NCBI GenBank assembly: GCA_937911505.1
Contig: CALEMF010000017.1
Location: 1-64,000 of the forward strand
DNA from: an uncultured Cytophagales bacterium
GTDB taxonomy: Bacteria > Bacteroidota > Bacteroidia > Cytophagales > Thermonemataceae
DNA: 64,000 bases
Reading direction: 5' to 3'
This document shows positions 63,617 through 64,000 of the stretch, one piece after another (position 1 is the stretch's first letter; each line of letters begins with the position of its first letter). The notes under the pieces are model-generated. The model saw only the letters and a list, made by a program, of their open reading frames with translations. It searched no databases and had not been told where the DNA came from. A program made the translations under genes and the position numbers.

Positions 63617-64000
63617 TTGAAAACAGAAGAAATTAAAATTACCTTTAATACCTACTCGAGTCTTGATCAACTACAAGATTGGCAGATACAATTGATACAA
63701 GCAGCCGAAAAGGTGAGCTATCAAGCGTATGCACCTTACTCAAAGTTTTGTGTAGGAGCTGCTATTCTTTTAGACAATGGAGAGGTAATTACAGGAACCA
63801 ATCAAGAAAATGCCGCTTATCCTTCTGGTTTATGTGCCGAACGTACTGCCATTTTTTATGCAAAAACACAGTATCCACAACAACGGGTGATTTGTGTAGC
63901 GGTTGTGGCTAGAAAAGAAGAGAGTAAAGAGCTCCTGCCTGTTACGCCTTGCGGTGCTTGCCGACAGGCACTACTGGAGTATGAACTACAGCAATTAAGC
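63617..64000 (+). CDS. cdd: Cytidine deaminase, 3' end outside window
   Basis: 128 codons visible from a TTG start at 63617 (no ATG is near in this frame). Zinc site: Cys and catalytic Glu in GLCAERTAIF, and PCGACRQALLE. APYSKFCVGAAILLDNGEV and TNQENAAYP are further family marks. The enzyme makes uridine from cytidine in nucleotide salvage. The gene continues beyond the window; the missing part is short (family length about 130-160). Confidence 0.93.
   Translation, partial: MKTEEIKITFNTYSSLDQLQDWQIQLIQAAEKVSYQAYAPYSKFCVGAAILLDNGEVITGTNQENAAYPSGLCAERTAIFYAKTQYPQQRVICVAVVARKEESKELLPVTPCGACRQALLEYELQQLS

Overview
The window looks like the chromosome of a member of the Bacteroidota, most likely order Cytophagales. 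The base composition is AT-rich. A protein carries a C-terminal type IX secretion sorting domain, and there is a large Oar-like TonB-dependent receptor. Several outer-membrane barrels, a YfhO-type membrane protein, bacillithiol synthesis (bshA), the rpmH-rnpA-S41 peptidase order and TAnnTTTG-type -7 boxes point the same way. The species was not identified.

Layout. 1-8.7 kb: a truncated beta-propeller repeat protein, an outer-membrane barrel, class Ia ribonucleotide reductase beta (nrdB), unknown genes, a TPR-histidine kinase and a GT9 glycosyltransferase. 8.7-20.3 kb: S41 peptidase, rnpA and rpmH on the minus strand, a TonB receptor interrupted by one in-frame TAG, dipeptidyl peptidase IV, an OMP and a type IX cargo protein. 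20.5-26.4 kb: small unknown proteins, then the most interesting locus. A WYL-domain regulator is divergent from a Ro60/TROVE RNA-binding protein. The Ro60 gene is followed by about 0.7 kb without coding that holds five tandem RNA units built on one stem architecture. They share a 5' box GTGTCGTAG and a 3' box GYYYRTTACC, and their paired arms covary. Units 2 and 4 carry inserted tRNA-like modules in permuted order (T-arm, closed acceptor-like hairpin, D-arm), as in bacterial YrlA-type Y RNAs. Units 1, 3 and 5 are short and plain.

26.4-35.8 kb: an ABC transporter pair, MscS channel, HAD hydrolase, DUF6090 protein, an OMP, superoxide dismutase, tadA, a retropepsin-PDZ protein and bshA. 35.8-40.7 kb: a minus-strand cassette of unrelated accessory genes, several broken: an AraC regulator with an in-frame TAA, an alpha/beta hydrolase that has lost its nucleophile region, and a VOC protein with a 3' frameshift. 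40.9-42.8 kb: an arsenic cluster arsR-sigZ-like sigma factor-arsM. 43-50.2 kb: a housekeeping plus-strand run (gatC, membrane-TPR protein, ABC ATPase, cobalamin adenosyltransferase, ilvE, GNAT, purN). 50.2-60.4 kb: mostly minus-strand (ssb, mutY, M42 peptidase, redoxin, YfhO, comB, pabA/trpG, CvpA, saccharopine dehydrogenase). 60.4-64 kb: a large PilJ-HAMP-GAF-PAS sensor without a visible output domain, and a cytidine deaminase cut by the window end.

All calls come from reading the sequence and remembered family features. No database search or folding program was run.
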